Positions 20,797 through 30,704 are shown, numbered from the stretch's first letter. The stretch is DNA of 64,000 nt from Gammaproteobacteria bacterium (GCA_028821145.1 JAPPHC010000014.1:19842-83841), one strand, 5' to 3'. The notes: generated by a model from the letters alone, not told the origin. Program-made: numbers and translations.

Positions 20797-22050
20797 ATGC
20801 TCACGATTACGCATCCCCAAATTGTCGCGCAGACTCGCGACATACCAATTGGATTGGTACCCTTTCGCAAAACAGAAACTAGCCATCTTGGCTTGATCCT
20901 CAAGTGCACAAAGGAGCAAATGCTTACAGCCAAGTTACGCGGGGGTTTCCGTTGCTACCTGGCGCCAATATCCGTATCGGGTTTTCAATCGCATAGCTTA
21001 ATTACTGCTTTCTTTGATGACTACGATGAGCCTCTGATAGTCAAGACAATTTTGGTTGATGACGAAGGCAGTCATGAATTTCTGGAAGTATTGTCCCAGG
21101 AAAGCTTTGACGTGCATTTCTTCGATGAGCACCATAGAGAATTGCTTGCATATCAAGCTCACAACTCTGAGGCGGAGAATTTCAAATCCCATCTCAAGAA
21201 AATAAAGCTAGGATCTCCCGAGAAGTTTCAAACAGATCCCCATTTCTTGGGCAGCATTGACGATGAAGTCACGCGGTGGTTTGGAGAACGAGGCGCGATA
21301 GACGATCAATCGGCTCTGACAATAGCTCTAGGCAAGCCACTCTTTCCTGAGGATATATTCATTGACGACGCTCGGCCAGAAGTGAATTCGTACCATGGCC
21401 GACTATCCAATATGCACGCCAGTCTGCTGCGCGAGGACGCTGGACATTTTGGGGAACTCGATATTGTGGGCGTACTCCTTAGGACGTTTGGTAGCGATGA
21501 GATTTTTCTAAACCCAGTTCGTCCAGACAATGGTAGGGAGTTTTCTGACGTACTTGTTGTCGCATCCAATAACGTCGTGATAATTCAAGCGAAAGACAGT
21601 CCAAATACCGAGCAAACACTTGCACGATCAATCGAACGGAAGAAATTAGTTGTTCGTTCGCACTTGAAGAAGGCTGCCAAACAATTGCGAGGTTCCATTT
21701 CTTATGCGAAATCGTGCAATGCTCTGAAGATTGCGACTGCTCAACGAGAATACGAAATTGACCTGACTAACCGCTCGGTATTTGGCCTCATAGTGACAAA
21801 GGAATTGTTCAGTGATGAGTATCCCGTCTACAGTTCCTTGTTGTTTGATCTATTCGATGACACTGAAGTTCCGTGTTTTGCCTTTGACTATCCAGAACTG
21901 AATATTTGGACGACTAACCTTCGAACGGAAAACGAATTTGTGAGTAGGCTTGCGCAACTTTTCAAGGCAGCTGTCAAGTACGGAGAATTTCCTCGTCTTC
22001 GTTTGTGGTTGACGAACCCTTCAATGCTTGGTGATAAATTCAAGCCCTAA
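20797..22050 (+). CDS. Putative PD-(D/E)XK-type nuclease-like protein
   Basis: A 417-residue protein. Residues 219-266 give the pattern expected of a PD-(D/E)XK core: GELDIVGVLL, then REFSDVLVVAS (D251) and, after a hydrophobic strand, IIQAKDS (Q264-x-K266). The Q-x-K version occurs in several restriction-type nucleases. The N-terminal 200 residues show no recognised domain. It is transcribed away from the two unknown genes 19648-20583 and 18412-19512 and shares their lower GC content, so the three may be one system. DNA or RNA cleavage is inferred from the motif only; a structural prediction would settle the fold. Confidence 0.6.
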   Translation: MLTITHPQIVAQTRDIPIGLVPFRKTETSHLGLILKCTKEQMLTAKLRGGFRCYLAPISVSGFQSHSLITAFFDDYDEPLIVKTILVDDEGSHEFLEVLSQESFDVHFFDEHHRELLAYQAHNSEAENFKSHLKKIKLGSPEKFQTDPHFLGSIDDEVTRWFGERGAIDDQSALTIALGKPLFPEDIFIDDARPEVNSYHGRLSNMHASLLREDAGHFGELDIVGVLLRTFGSDEIFLNPVRPDNGREFSDVLVVASNNVVIIQAKDSPNTEQTLARSIERKKLVVRSHLKKAAKQLRGSISYAKSCNALKIATAQREYEIDLTNRSVFGLIVTKELFSDEYPVYSSLLFDLFDDTEVPCFAFDYPELNIWTTNLRTENEFVSRLAQLFKAAVKYGEFPRLRLWLTNPSMLGDKFKP

Positions 22051-22405
22051 GTTTCGAATGGTTTGCATCCGCAGTAAAGAGGGACAACGGCGCGCGGAGC
22101 GAGCAAGCGTTAGCGGCCGTCACCCGACTGGGCCGAGACCGCCAAGCGAGTTCAGTTCACCGAAGGCGAACAGGACGCGGGCCGAACGCAACGCCCCTTG
22201 ACGGGCAGCAACAATTAGCTTCTCACGTTGGGGCTTGGGTGGTCGGCGGCTGGGGAAACAGAAAATGCCGTCGAATGCCAAGTAAAGTCGGCCGGACGCG
22301 GCCGGGCTACTCGCGTATGATCCGCTCCAAAATCCAGCCGACATTGTCGTCAATGCGGGATTGCTCAAAGACTCCGCTCTCGACAGGCGGCTTTGGAGCA
22401 ATCAC
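22051..22405. other. Intergenic region before the STAND NTPase gene
   Basis: About 355 bases. The frame of the downstream gene is open from 22286 onward but without an ATG, so part of this may be a 5' remnant; otherwise no gene, hairpin or repeat was seen. Confidence 0.4.
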
Positions 22406-25400
22406 TTGGCAGAAGAACGCATAACCAGTCCCAAGGCGTCGGGTGGCGCCGGTGCCGTGTTCGAACAACATGTCGGTGCCTATTGGCTTGGGCATCTGGT
22501 CGCTGGCGCGATTCCGCCAATCTGGATCGACGCGACGGTCACGAAAGTCCATTTCCAAACGGAACATCTCGGTTGGTGCACAGACGACCTCCTCGTCGAG
22601 TGTTACGCGGGCAGTGGGCGTACCCGCCGATTGGCTTGCCACGTTCGTAGCAACGTCCGCGTAAGCACGTCGGACGAGCGATTCAAGACCGCGGTCGAGG
22701 ACTTCTGGAGCGACTACAACAGTCCAACACAGTTCTCGTCAACCGATGATCGACTCGTGCTAGTCATTCAGCGAGGCTCTGCAAACTTATTGGAGCACTT
22801 CGCTGGACTGTTGGATTGCGCACGCGTCGCTAGCAGCCACAGCGACTTCCGTCATCGCTTGGAAGAGGAGGGTTTCGTCTCGAATACCGTGCGCAAGTAC
22901 TGGAGCGCGGTCCTCACAATCATCCGCGAGTTGGAATCCGACGAGGAAGAAGATGCTCTCTCCGCTAGGGTCTGGCAATTCCTGCGCGTGGTTCATGTCT
23001 TGAGCCTGGACCTCGCCACGTCCACGCGGCAATGCGAGGCGCAGTTGAAGAGCATGCTCGGTCACTTCGCAGTAGGGGGTAGCCCACTTGAAGTCGCTCA
23101 GGCTAGTTGGGACGCGCTGCTTAGGATAGCCAGCGATTCGGCCCCCAAGGCCGCAAGTCTTGTCCGTGCCGATCTCCCGGTCTCTCTCCTCAACGACCTG
23201 AGCACATTCAGCGTGAAGGATCGGCAGCTCTTGGGAATGTTGGCAGAGCACTCCGACCCGGTGCTTCGCGGGGTCAGAACTGTGTTTGGAGAGGACTTCC
23301 ATCTCGACCGCGGACCTGTAGTGCAGGAGTTGATGAGGCAACTCGAAGCTTTCCAAGTGGTACTGGTCTCGGGGCCCGCCGGAAGCGGCAAATCGGCAAT
23401 CGCCAAAGGCGCCGTGGAATTCCTCTCAGCCGATCACTTCGTGTTCGCGTTTCGCGTCGAGGAGTTCGCGCGCGCGCACATCGATGCTGTGCTTCAGGCG
23501 GCGCAGATTCCATCTCAGGCGGTATCCGTGTTCGCGATGCTGGGTACACAGGACCAGATAGTGATACTTGTCGACGCCACCGAGCGGATACTGGAGCGGA
23601 GCACTCGCGACGCTTTCAGCGACCTCATCTCGCTCGCCGCCGACAACCCAGCGATCCGCGTGATCCTGACGTGTCGGGATTACTCCACTGAACTCGTAAG
23701 GAGCGCTTTGCTGCAAGGCAAGCCGATCAGTTCCACCGTGCTTAGCGTGCCTCCATTGACGGATTCGGAACTCGATGAAGTAGCTGGCACCTATCCAGCA
23801 TTGACGAATCCCCTGTCCAACACGGGGCTGCGGGAAGTGCTTCGGAATCCGTATTTCCTGGACAAGGCCCTCGAACTCTCCTGGTCGGCTGGGGAAGCGC
23901 CGCCGGAAACTGAACGAGAGTTCAGAGACCGGTTCTGGCGCGATGTGATTCGAGCGGATGCGACCGCGCCAGCTGGTATGCCCGCCCGGCGGGAGGCGAC
24001 GTTCATCGGGGTCGCTATCGCGCGAGCACAGGCGCTGTCCACCTTCGTTCGAAGCGCAGAACTGGACCAGGAGGGAGTTGAAGCCCTCAAGCGAGACTCT
24101 CTCCTCGCCTCCCCGGATCAACGACCGGGGCTCGTGTCGACACCTCACGACGTTCTCGAGGACTGGGCGATACTGCGGTGGCTCGACGCAAGGCTTGAAG
24201 CCGCGGAGGGCATGCTCGTTGGGATGGCATCGATCGGAGCGCACCCAGCGATTAGGCGTTCGTATCGGCGTTGGCTCGAGGAACTCCTACAACGGGACCC
24301 TGTAGCCGCGGAGCGGTTGTTCGACGACGCCTTTGCCGATGAGAGCGTGAGCGCGCAGTTCCGCGACGACACGATCACATCCCTGCTTGGGGCGGACAAA
24401 GCGCCGGCATTCTTGGAGTCGCGTGGCCCCCATCTAATGGCGAACAACGCAGCCTTGCTCAAACGTTTGATCCACCTGCTTCGCGTTGCCTGCGTCGGGA
24501 CGCCGAGTTGGTCCTCGGGCGACGCAGCGCTACCCCAGGTGTTTTCGGAGCCGATAGGGCCATCTTGGCCCGTTGTCCTCCGCCTTTTCCAAGAGAACAT
24601 CGAGGTGTTCTCGCCCACCGAACGTTTGTCACTGATTGGCCTGCTGGAGGACGCCACGCGGGGACTTTCTTGGTGGGTACCGACACTTGACGGGGCCGAG
24701 TTCGTGGCCGCTGCCGCGTACCGAATCCTCTCGGATCTCGACGACTACCGCGCGAAGGATTCGAGACGCCGAGTGCTCAAGGTGATCGCAAAGGTACCCA
24801 AAGCGGACTCCACAAGGTTCGAGATCGTGCTGCGGGGCACCGTCGAAGAGCATGGCCGGCTTGATGCGGTCGCCAAGGACTTCCGGCAGATGATCCTCTT
24901 CGGGATGGAGGGCATGCATGTCGCGCGGGACCTTCCCGATTTGTTGGTATCCGTCGCGAAGGATTCACTACTCGCGACGGCTCAAGATGCGAAGCCGTAC
25001 GAGTACTGGGACCTTGATATGGGCCCCCAGTTCGGTCTGAAGTCCCTGCTTGACGACCACTCAGTCCAGACGAGTGCAATTCACGGCCCGTGGCTGCATC
25101 TGCTCCGCTATCACCCGACTAAGGGCTTGGCATTTCTGAGAGATGTCTTCAACCACAGCGCGAACACCTATGCCGAGACTCGTGGTACGCATGCGCTTGA
25201 ACCGGCCGAGAAAATCCAGCTCACGTTTCCTGACGGGAAGGTGAAGACTCATTGGGGCAACCAGCGACTTTGGAACCTATACCGGGGAAGCTCGGTCGGC
25301 CCATACGTGCTCATTTCCATGCTGATGGCGCTCGAACGTTTCCTGTTGGATGTCGCGGATAGGCGTCCGGACGACCTTGATCGGCTCTTGACCAGCATCT

Positions 25401-27493
25401 TGATGTCGACGGACTCCGCGTCCTTAGCTGCGGTCGTTGCGAGCGCTGCCACCGCCCACCCTAGGATCGCCGGGGAGACGCTGCTTGCGCTACTCAGTGC
25501 ACCGGCTTACATCAAGTTTGACCAAGGCCGGCTGGTCGCAGAGAGCCACGCGATCGCCACGTCCAGAATGGCAGCTTCCGTGTTGTCTACCGCGGAGTCG
25601 GAAGTCTATGGCGAGGAAAGGGCGAAGGCAGATGCGTTAACGCATCGTGGCACGCACTTGGAAACGGCCATTTTGGAGTTGCAGTTCGGGCCGTTCGCGC
25701 CGAGAGTGGCGGCGGCACTGGATGCTTATAAACAGTCGCTACCCCCGGTGTCAGCACAGACCGAATCGGATCGTATGTGGCGGCTGGCGCTGCACCGAAT
25801 GGACTTGCGTGGAATGAAGCTGTCCGAGCCGGAGGAGGAGGTCTCCGACGACGATCAACCGTCGGAGAACCAACCGCCCGCGAAGAAGAAGCGTCGGCTG
25901 TTCTTTCGCCTTTTGCCGAAGAGGCTCGATCCCGACTTGGCGCCGATCGTTGAGCAGAATGAAATCGAGCATGCGCGGGTGGGCGCTCAGCTCGAGGTAT
26001 TGATGTGGGGCATACGTGTCTGGGAGAGAGACTACGGCAGCCACGACCCGTCGTGTTGGCGCGAAATGCTGTCGAGGGCGCGAACGACGAGCGACTTTGA
26101 AACCGCCACCGAACTGGGTACGGAAAATGCGCCGGGCGCGGTAGCTGCGGTATGTATTCGCGATCATTGGACGGAGATGAGTGCCTCGGAGCAATCGTGG
26201 TGTGCCGAGAGGGCGTGTTCGGAGGTCCTTCGTACCGCGGACAACTGGAGCAGTCTTGAGCGGGTGCAGAGGAATGCGATGGCGGCCGACCGTCACGGCG
26301 CGGCCGCGGTCGTAGCTTTGGTGCGGGGAACTCGGTCGGAGAGTCTGACGACCTTGGCTCGACAAGCCTTCGTCAGCGCAGTCACGCACCCGGTCGACGA
26401 GGTGAGGGCGTACGCCTTGAACGCGATTGATGAAGGATTCTGGGAAAGCCACCCGAACGTCGCGATGCGGTGCGTCCATGCGCTCGCCACCGAAGCAATC
26501 GAGATTCGCGAAGTGTTTGCAGCATTGGCCCGGAAACGAGAGCAGGCGCACGCTGTCGACGAAGTAGCCGCGGAAGTTGCAAACAGTGTGCGTTCTCGGT
26601 TTTGGGAGACGGATGGAATACGCGACGATGTTCTTCCTAAGCTGCATCCACCGGACCGATTCGTGTCCAAGGCCATCACGTACACTCTCACGGTCCTTGG
26701 TAGAGCCCCAAATAATCCTCATGCGGTCGCTGCATTCGTCGACGCATGTCAGTTCGTAGTGGACGGCTGGGATGCCCGCTACGAAGACAGGATGGACTAC
26801 GGCAGCATCGAAACTCAACTTGAGACGCTTCGCTTGGTCGAGCAATTCTGCATGCGGGCCAGTGATGAAGATGCTTCACAGGTGCTGGCCGCCATGCTCA
26901 AAGCAGTAGACCGTCACCCGGATGAGGTTTATTGGTTTGTTCAAGGATTGACGCAGATCGAGGATGTGGAGCCGAACACAAGGCACTACTGGCACCTATG
27001 GCAGCTGTTCGCGGATCAGGTCAAGAAGGCAAAGTGGATTGGTCAAGTGGAACGCACGCACCACCCAGCTCGCGGGCTTTTGGCTGCGATCTTTCTGACG
27101 CTGTTCTGGAAAGACAATGTACGGCATTGGCGCAGTCTTGAGGGCTACTCCGACCGAGTCCATGCACTGTTTGATGCGCTTCCCTTTAGCGGTATCGTGC
27201 TCGACTGCTATCTAGCCTTTCTATATCACATCGGGGAGCGGTCGCTTCCGAAAGCCTTTGTGCGTGTCGCCAATTGGCTGCGTCGAGGCGAGGTGCAACT
27301 CTTGTTCGAGAGTGCAGAATCCATGTTCCTTCTTGAAGTTCTCCTCCAACGGCATGTGTACGGAAGACCTGCGGAACTGAAGGCTCACGCACGAAAGCGA
27401 GAGGCAGTCTTGTTCCTTTTGGACGTGCTCGTTGAAGGAGGCTCCTCGGCCGCTTTTCGTATGAGGGATGATTTCGTCACTCCTGCGGCTTAG
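22406..27493 (+). CDS. Giant STAND-type NTPase with Cap4/Mrr-like N-terminal nuclease-related domain (Avs-like architecture)
   Basis: About 1695 residues. The N-terminal ~100 residues (SGGAGAVFEQHVGAYWL..., HFQTEHLGWCTDDLLVE, LACHVRSNVRVS) follow the layout of Cap4/DUF4297-like nuclease domains that precede STAND ATPases. The usual (E/Q)-x-K is replaced by H-x-R here. A P-loop GPAGSGKS lies at residues 323-330 and a Walker B QIVILVDA near 384-391, followed by a helical sensor region. The C-terminal ~1100 residues are helical, repeat-like and probably sense a phage component, as in Avs proteins. I start at TTG 22406, which has GGAG seven bases upstream; TTG 22361 is an alternative. No ATG lies near. 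Confidence 0.75.
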   Translation: MAEERITSPKASGGAGAVFEQHVGAYWLGHLVAGAIPPIWIDATVTKVHFQTEHLGWCTDDLLVECYAGSGRTRRLACHVRSNVRVSTSDERFKTAVEDFWSDYNSPTQFSSTDDRLVLVIQRGSANLLEHFAGLLDCARVASSHSDFRHRLEEEGFVSNTVRKYWSAVLTIIRELESDEEEDALSARVWQFLRVVHVLSLDLATSTRQCEAQLKSMLGHFAVGGSPLEVAQASWDALLRIASDSAPKAASLVRADLPVSLLNDLSTFSVKDRQLLGMLAEHSDPVLRGVRTVFGEDFHLDRGPVVQELMRQLEAFQVVLVSGPAGSGKSAIAKGAVEFLSADHFVFAFRVEEFARAHIDAVLQAAQIPSQAVSVFAMLGTQDQIVILVDATERILERSTRDAFSDLISLAADNPAIRVILTCRDYSTELVRSALLQGKPISSTVLSVPPLTDSELDEVAGTYPALTNPLSNTGLREVLRNPYFLDKALELSWSAGEAPPETEREFRDRFWRDVIRADATAPAGMPARREATFIGVAIARAQALSTFVRSAELDQEGVEALKRDSLLASPDQRPGLVSTPHDVLEDWAILRWLDARLEAAEGMLVGMASIGAHPAIRRSYRRWLEELLQRDPVAAERLFDDAFADESVSAQFRDDTITSLLGADKAPAFLESRGPHLMANNAALLKRLIHLLRVACVGTPSWSSGDAALPQVFSEPIGPSWPVVLRLFQENIEVFSPTERLSLIGLLEDATRGLSWWVPTLDGAEFVAAAAYRILSDLDDYRAKDSRRRVLKVIAKVPKADSTRFEIVLRGTVEEHGRLDAVAKDFRQMILFGMEGMHVARDLPDLLVSVAKDSLLATAQDAKPYEYWDLDMGPQFGLKSLLDDHSVQTSAIHGPWLHLLRYHPTKGLAFLRDVFNHSANTYAETRGTHALEPAEKIQLTFPDGKVKTHWGNQRLWNLYRGSSVGPYVLISMLMALERFLLDVADRRPDDLDRLLTSILMSTDSASLAAVVASAATAHPRIAGETLLALLSAPAYIKFDQGRLVAESHAIATSRMAASVLSTAESEVYGEERAKADALTHRGTHLETAILELQFGPFAPRVAAALDAYKQSLPPVSAQTESDRMWRLALHRMDLRGMKLSEPEEEVSDDDQPSENQPPAKKKRRLFFRLLPKRLDPDLAPIVEQNEIEHARVGAQLEVLMWGIRVWERDYGSHDPSCWREMLSRARTTSDFETATELGTENAPGAVAAVCIRDHWTEMSASEQSWCAERACSEVLRTADNWSSLERVQRNAMAADRHGAAAVVALVRGTRSESLTTLARQAFVSAVTHPVDEVRAYALNAIDEGFWESHPNVAMRCVHALATEAIEIREVFAALARKREQAHAVDEVAAEVANSVRSRFWETDGIRDDVLPKLHPPDRFVSKAITYTLTVLGRAPNNPHAVAAFVDACQFVVDGWDARYEDRMDYGSIETQLETLRLVEQFCMRASDEDASQVLAAMLKAVDRHPDEVYWFVQGLTQIEDVEPNTRHYWHLWQLFADQVKKAKWIGQVERTHHPARGLLAAIFLTLFWKDNVRHWRSLEGYSDRVHALFDALPFSGIVLDCYLAFLYHIGERSLPKAFVRVANWLRRGEVQLLFESAESMFLLEVLLQRHVYGRPAELKAHARKREAVLFLLDVLVEGGSSAAFRMRDDFVTPAA

Positions 27494-27875
27494 CCAGTTT
27501 CAATAGAACCAGTCCACGCTCGCGCGTCAACGGGCGACGTGTGTTGTTGTTGGACCAACGACCGATGCATCCAGAGGTTCGGCCGAGTGTTCAGCCGGTG
27601 CAGGCTACGCAGTCGGCCCAGTGTTGCTTAAGCTGGGGTCGCCGGCGGAGTTGTGCTCGCGGCTGCCCCGCGCGACGGCTCACTTCATATTCGCAGATTT
27701 TGAGTATCAACCCGGCGCCGCTGGTCGCCTCGCACCTCTGGTGTCCTAGTCCTTCCCCCGCCCTCCCTGGTGCTCTGTTCGGCGCACGAGAAGTAAAATC
27801 GACTTGGGTTCGGTCTTAACGCCCTGAGGATACGAATCTGTACAAACTCAATAGGTGACAGGGTTGGAAGATTGG
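27494..27875. other. Intergenic region before the RelA/SpoT-fold gene
   Basis: About 380 bases with no credible gene on either strand. The codon structure of the small open frames is irregular and none has a ribosome-binding site. It presumably contains the promoter of the RelA/SpoT-fold two-gene unit. Confidence 0.4.
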
Positions 27876-28667
27876 ATGGCGGAACGCCCAAAAAGCGTTG
27901 ATGAGTACAAGCGATGGCTCCGAGATGAGCACAACGCGACATTGAAACGCGCGGAATCTCACTATGACTCGGTAGTTCGCAAGATACACGCTGATGTGCT
28001 GGCTTCGGATGCTTGGACAGCACTGAACGACAATCTGGTGACGATGAATCAAAGATATTTGGTAAAGACTGGCTACCCACTCTTCGTCACTCAGAATGGG
28101 CTTCGACTATATAGGAAGTCGTTTGATTCTTTTCTCGTTAAGACGTTTAGAAAGAATGTCCTAAATAACGCCGAGTGGCCAGACCCGCCGCCAAACGGGT
28201 GGCTGCTTCCGGAAAATTGGTTCACGAGAATAAACGACATTGTTAGAACATTGCTAGTCGTCAAGTATCTGGATGGTGTAACTTTTGCGGCTGCCGAGAT
28301 TGTCCAACTATTTGAGTCGAACCAGAGGGATTGCGAAGCCCATTTCGAAGCTCGTACTGAGGGATACTACGCTGCTCACCTGTATGCGTCTTTTCCGGTA
28401 ACTATTCCGCGAGTCGATTGGGATACGCAGGGCGTTATCGTACCGCTAGAACTTCAGATTACGACCCAAGTCCAAGAAGTTATCCGCCGACTACTTCATG
28501 CATACTACGAAGAACGCAGGGTCACCATTACATCCGAGGAATCAGAATCATGGCAGTGGGACTATAAAAGTCCTGAATTCTCGGCAAACTACCTTGGCCA
28601 TGTGCTCCACTACGTGGAGGGGATGATTGTCGAGATCAGAGATAGACAGGAGCCGCAGATACGATGA
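27876..28667 (+). CDS. RelA/SpoT-fold nucleotide pyrophosphokinase-like protein (candidate toxSAS-type effector)
   Basis: A 263-residue protein with the order of motifs of a (p)ppGpp-synthetase fold: a basic R80-K81-S...K89 stretch (ATP-binding R and K in known synthetases), an IND-IVRT motif with D121 (metal-binding Asp), GYYAAH at 163-168 (the acceptor-nucleotide tyrosine loop), and LELQITTQVQ at 191-200 with E192 (catalytic Glu) and Q194. Small stand-alone synthetases of this fold include toxins that modify nucleotides or tRNA. The ATG at 27876 has GGAAG six bases upstream; an in-frame GTG lies at 27855. It overlaps the next gene by ATGA, so a partner or antitoxin is expected. Confidence 0.72.
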   Translation: MAERPKSVDEYKRWLRDEHNATLKRAESHYDSVVRKIHADVLASDAWTALNDNLVTMNQRYLVKTGYPLFVTQNGLRLYRKSFDSFLVKTFRKNVLNNAEWPDPPPNGWLLPENWFTRINDIVRTLLVVKYLDGVTFAAAEIVQLFESNQRDCEAHFEARTEGYYAAHLYASFPVTIPRVDWDTQGVIVPLELQITTQVQEVIRRLLHAYYEERRVTITSEESESWQWDYKSPEFSANYLGHVLHYVEGMIVEIRDRQEPQIR

Positions 28668-29113
28668 AAAGCGAATGGAGAGACTATCTAGTATCGCTGG
28701 GTTTCGCCGACCCGCTTCTGGAACGCGCCGAAGAGGTTGTCCACTTCTTTACGGATATTGTGCGGATCAAGCCTACACGCCTCTTCGTGAGCGAGTACAG
28801 AGACAATGACGGACCCGTATTCAATTCGCTTTGGCTCTTTAGCGAAGATCTAATTTGCGAGGCAAAGGATTTTTTCCAACAAGACCGATTCGACTGCATT
28901 CCACTTCGTAACAGTATGACTGGATGGGAGATAGTCGCTAGAAACTTTGATTGGATTTCAGCCAATGAAAGCTCCCGTGTTACTTTAACCATTACTTTCA
29001 AACACGAGGTGTACGGCATACTGCAGGCCTCCGGTCAGAACTGTTTGGCACTGGTTGAGCTATTAAGGTCCTACATAGTTCCAAACCTACCCCCGCAAGA
29101 AGTACGGAGCTGA
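28664..29113 (+). CDS. Small partner of the RelA/SpoT-fold protein, unknown family
   Basis: A 149-residue soluble protein. Its ATG overlaps the stop of the upstream gene (ATGA), so translation is coupled. It begins MKSEWRDYLVSLGFADPLL and has alternating hydrophobic strands in the second half (SSRVTLTITFKHEVYGIL). No signal peptide or membrane segment is seen. Its position after a RelA/SpoT-fold gene suggests an antitoxin or regulatory partner, but in known toxSAS pairs the order and partner families vary and I do not recognise this one. Confidence 0.65.
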   Translation: MKSEWRDYLVSLGFADPLLERAEEVVHFFTDIVRIKPTRLFVSEYRDNDGPVFNSLWLFSEDLICEAKDFFQQDRFDCIPLRNSMTGWEIVARNFDWISANESSRVTLTITFKHEVYGILQASGQNCLALVELLRSYIVPNLPPQEVRS

Positions 29114-29396
29114 ACGGTTTCTCTATTTGACCGAGATAGACGTGGCAATTTGGGCCGCTGTGGGTAAGAATGTGGGGAAAGCTCACTGGCGAGAAAATAA
29201 AACATTTTGAAAACAGTGTGTCACACGTATGGTTCTGAGTTGGCCCGGGCCTCAATCGCGGTTCGCCGGTGGATTTGGTCGAGATGGAGCAGTTGACGCT
29301 TGGCGGACATTCCGCCGAGCATCTCAGTAGATTCGGCAACACGGTCTCAAGGATTGGCGTACGTGGCAACACCAGCCAGCTTTTCCGGAGTGTCGG

Positions 29397-30650
29397 ATGA
29401 GAGGCAAGGTCCACTCCGGTCACAACCTGCATGATCGGTTTAAGGACCTTCTAAGTAACGCGCATTCTGTCGATATTGCCACGGCCTGGGCCTCTCCGGG
29501 CAAGCACATGAAAGTACTGGAAGACGCCGCGAACCGGGGCGTGAAGATCCGGGCCATTGTCGGAATATGGGGTAAGGCGACGCATCCCGATGCCTTGGAG
29601 AAGTTGAACAGTATTACCGCTGGAGACCTCAGGATCATCCTTGGAGGAGACCGTCTCTTTCACCCCAAGCTATACCTGTTCACATGGCAAGGGGGCGGGA
29701 TCGTGAAGCGTCAAGCGTGGATCGGAAGCGCCAACTTTACGAAGGCGGGATTCGGTAGTCACCCCGGCGCGAACGAAGAGATTGTCCTGGAGGTGGGACC
29801 GGGTGAGCGGGCCGATGCACTAGCCGATTGGTTCCAAGAGCGCTGGGATCGCTGCCACATGGATTTCCTCGTCTCTGAAGAAATCCGTCGGTATACGGAA
29901 GACTATAGGCGGAGCCCGCCTCACCGACATGTCCGGGAGATCACGTCGGGGTGGGTACCCGACCCGAGAGATCTTCTCGGCGATGATTCACACCCACTGC
30001 TTTCTCTAGATTCTCTAGAGGGATACTTGGAAGTCCTGAAAGAATGTGAGGAGCATTTGAGAGTCAGAGGACGGGGATGGGAGATCCTCGACCCGGAAGG
30101 TAGGAGCTATGTGAGAGCGATCTCTGAACGCCGCAAGCTGCTACTGGGCGCGGAGCGTTGGACGCAGCTAGATGCCGAATCCCAGAAACAATTAAAAGGC
30201 AGCTACCGCCGCAAGGATCTTGAGTGGTGGGGGCTGACTGGACGCATAGTTCGAAAAAGCTGGCCGGCCATGCGCCAAAACGAGAGGAAGATCAGAGCCA
30301 ATCTAAACACTGTCAGGCAAGCTCAGGATCGCGAATTCCCGGACATCGCCGTTGATGCAATGCGGGAACTGATGGACATCGACGGCATAGGATACGGAAC
30401 CGCGACACTGTTGCTGACGCTGGCGCGACCGGACCGGTTGCTGTCGCTCAATACGCGATCCCAAAAAGGGTATGGAGCGCTATCGCGTATGAGACCATGG
30501 ACGCTCAGGGAACCCGAAAACTATCGCGAGTTGCTTCGATGGCTCTATCGCCAGCGTTGGTATAAAGACGGACCGCCGACGAACAAAGGCTTGGATCCGA
30601 TCTGGGAATTCCGCGCCGCCCTTGTTGATCCGTTCGTGTACGAACCGTAA
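29397..30650 (+). CDS. Phospholipase D-like nuclease with C-terminal helix-hairpin-helix region
   Basis: A 417-residue protein. The N-terminal ~170 residues are a PLD-type phosphodiesterase domain with one HKD motif: H89-P-K91-LYLF followed by WIGSANFTKAGFG at 108-120. Enzymes with a single HKD usually dimerise to form the active site. Near residues 322-345, MDIDGIGYGTATLLL is a helix-hairpin-helix DNA-binding motif. The ATG at 29397 has GGAG seven bases upstream. PLD nucleases occur in many defence systems (for example DISARM drmC), but here the gene appears to stand alone between a toxin-like pair and a cyclotransferase-like gene. Confidence 0.8.
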   Translation: MRGKVHSGHNLHDRFKDLLSNAHSVDIATAWASPGKHMKVLEDAANRGVKIRAIVGIWGKATHPDALEKLNSITAGDLRIILGGDRLFHPKLYLFTWQGGGIVKRQAWIGSANFTKAGFGSHPGANEEIVLEVGPGERADALADWFQERWDRCHMDFLVSEEIRRYTEDYRRSPPHRHVREITSGWVPDPRDLLGDDSHPLLSLDSLEGYLEVLKECEEHLRVRGRGWEILDPEGRSYVRAISERRKLLLGAERWTQLDAESQKQLKGSYRRKDLEWWGLTGRIVRKSWPAMRQNERKIRANLNTVRQAQDREFPDIAVDAMRELMDIDGIGYGTATLLLTLARPDRLLSLNTRSQKGYGALSRMRPWTLREPENYRELLRWLYRQRWYKDGPPTNKGLDPIWEFRAALVDPFVYEP

Positions 30651-30704
30651 TAGAGTCTCGGTCGGGCGCTTACGACACCGCTAGGATCTAGAATCGGGCT
30701 CAAA

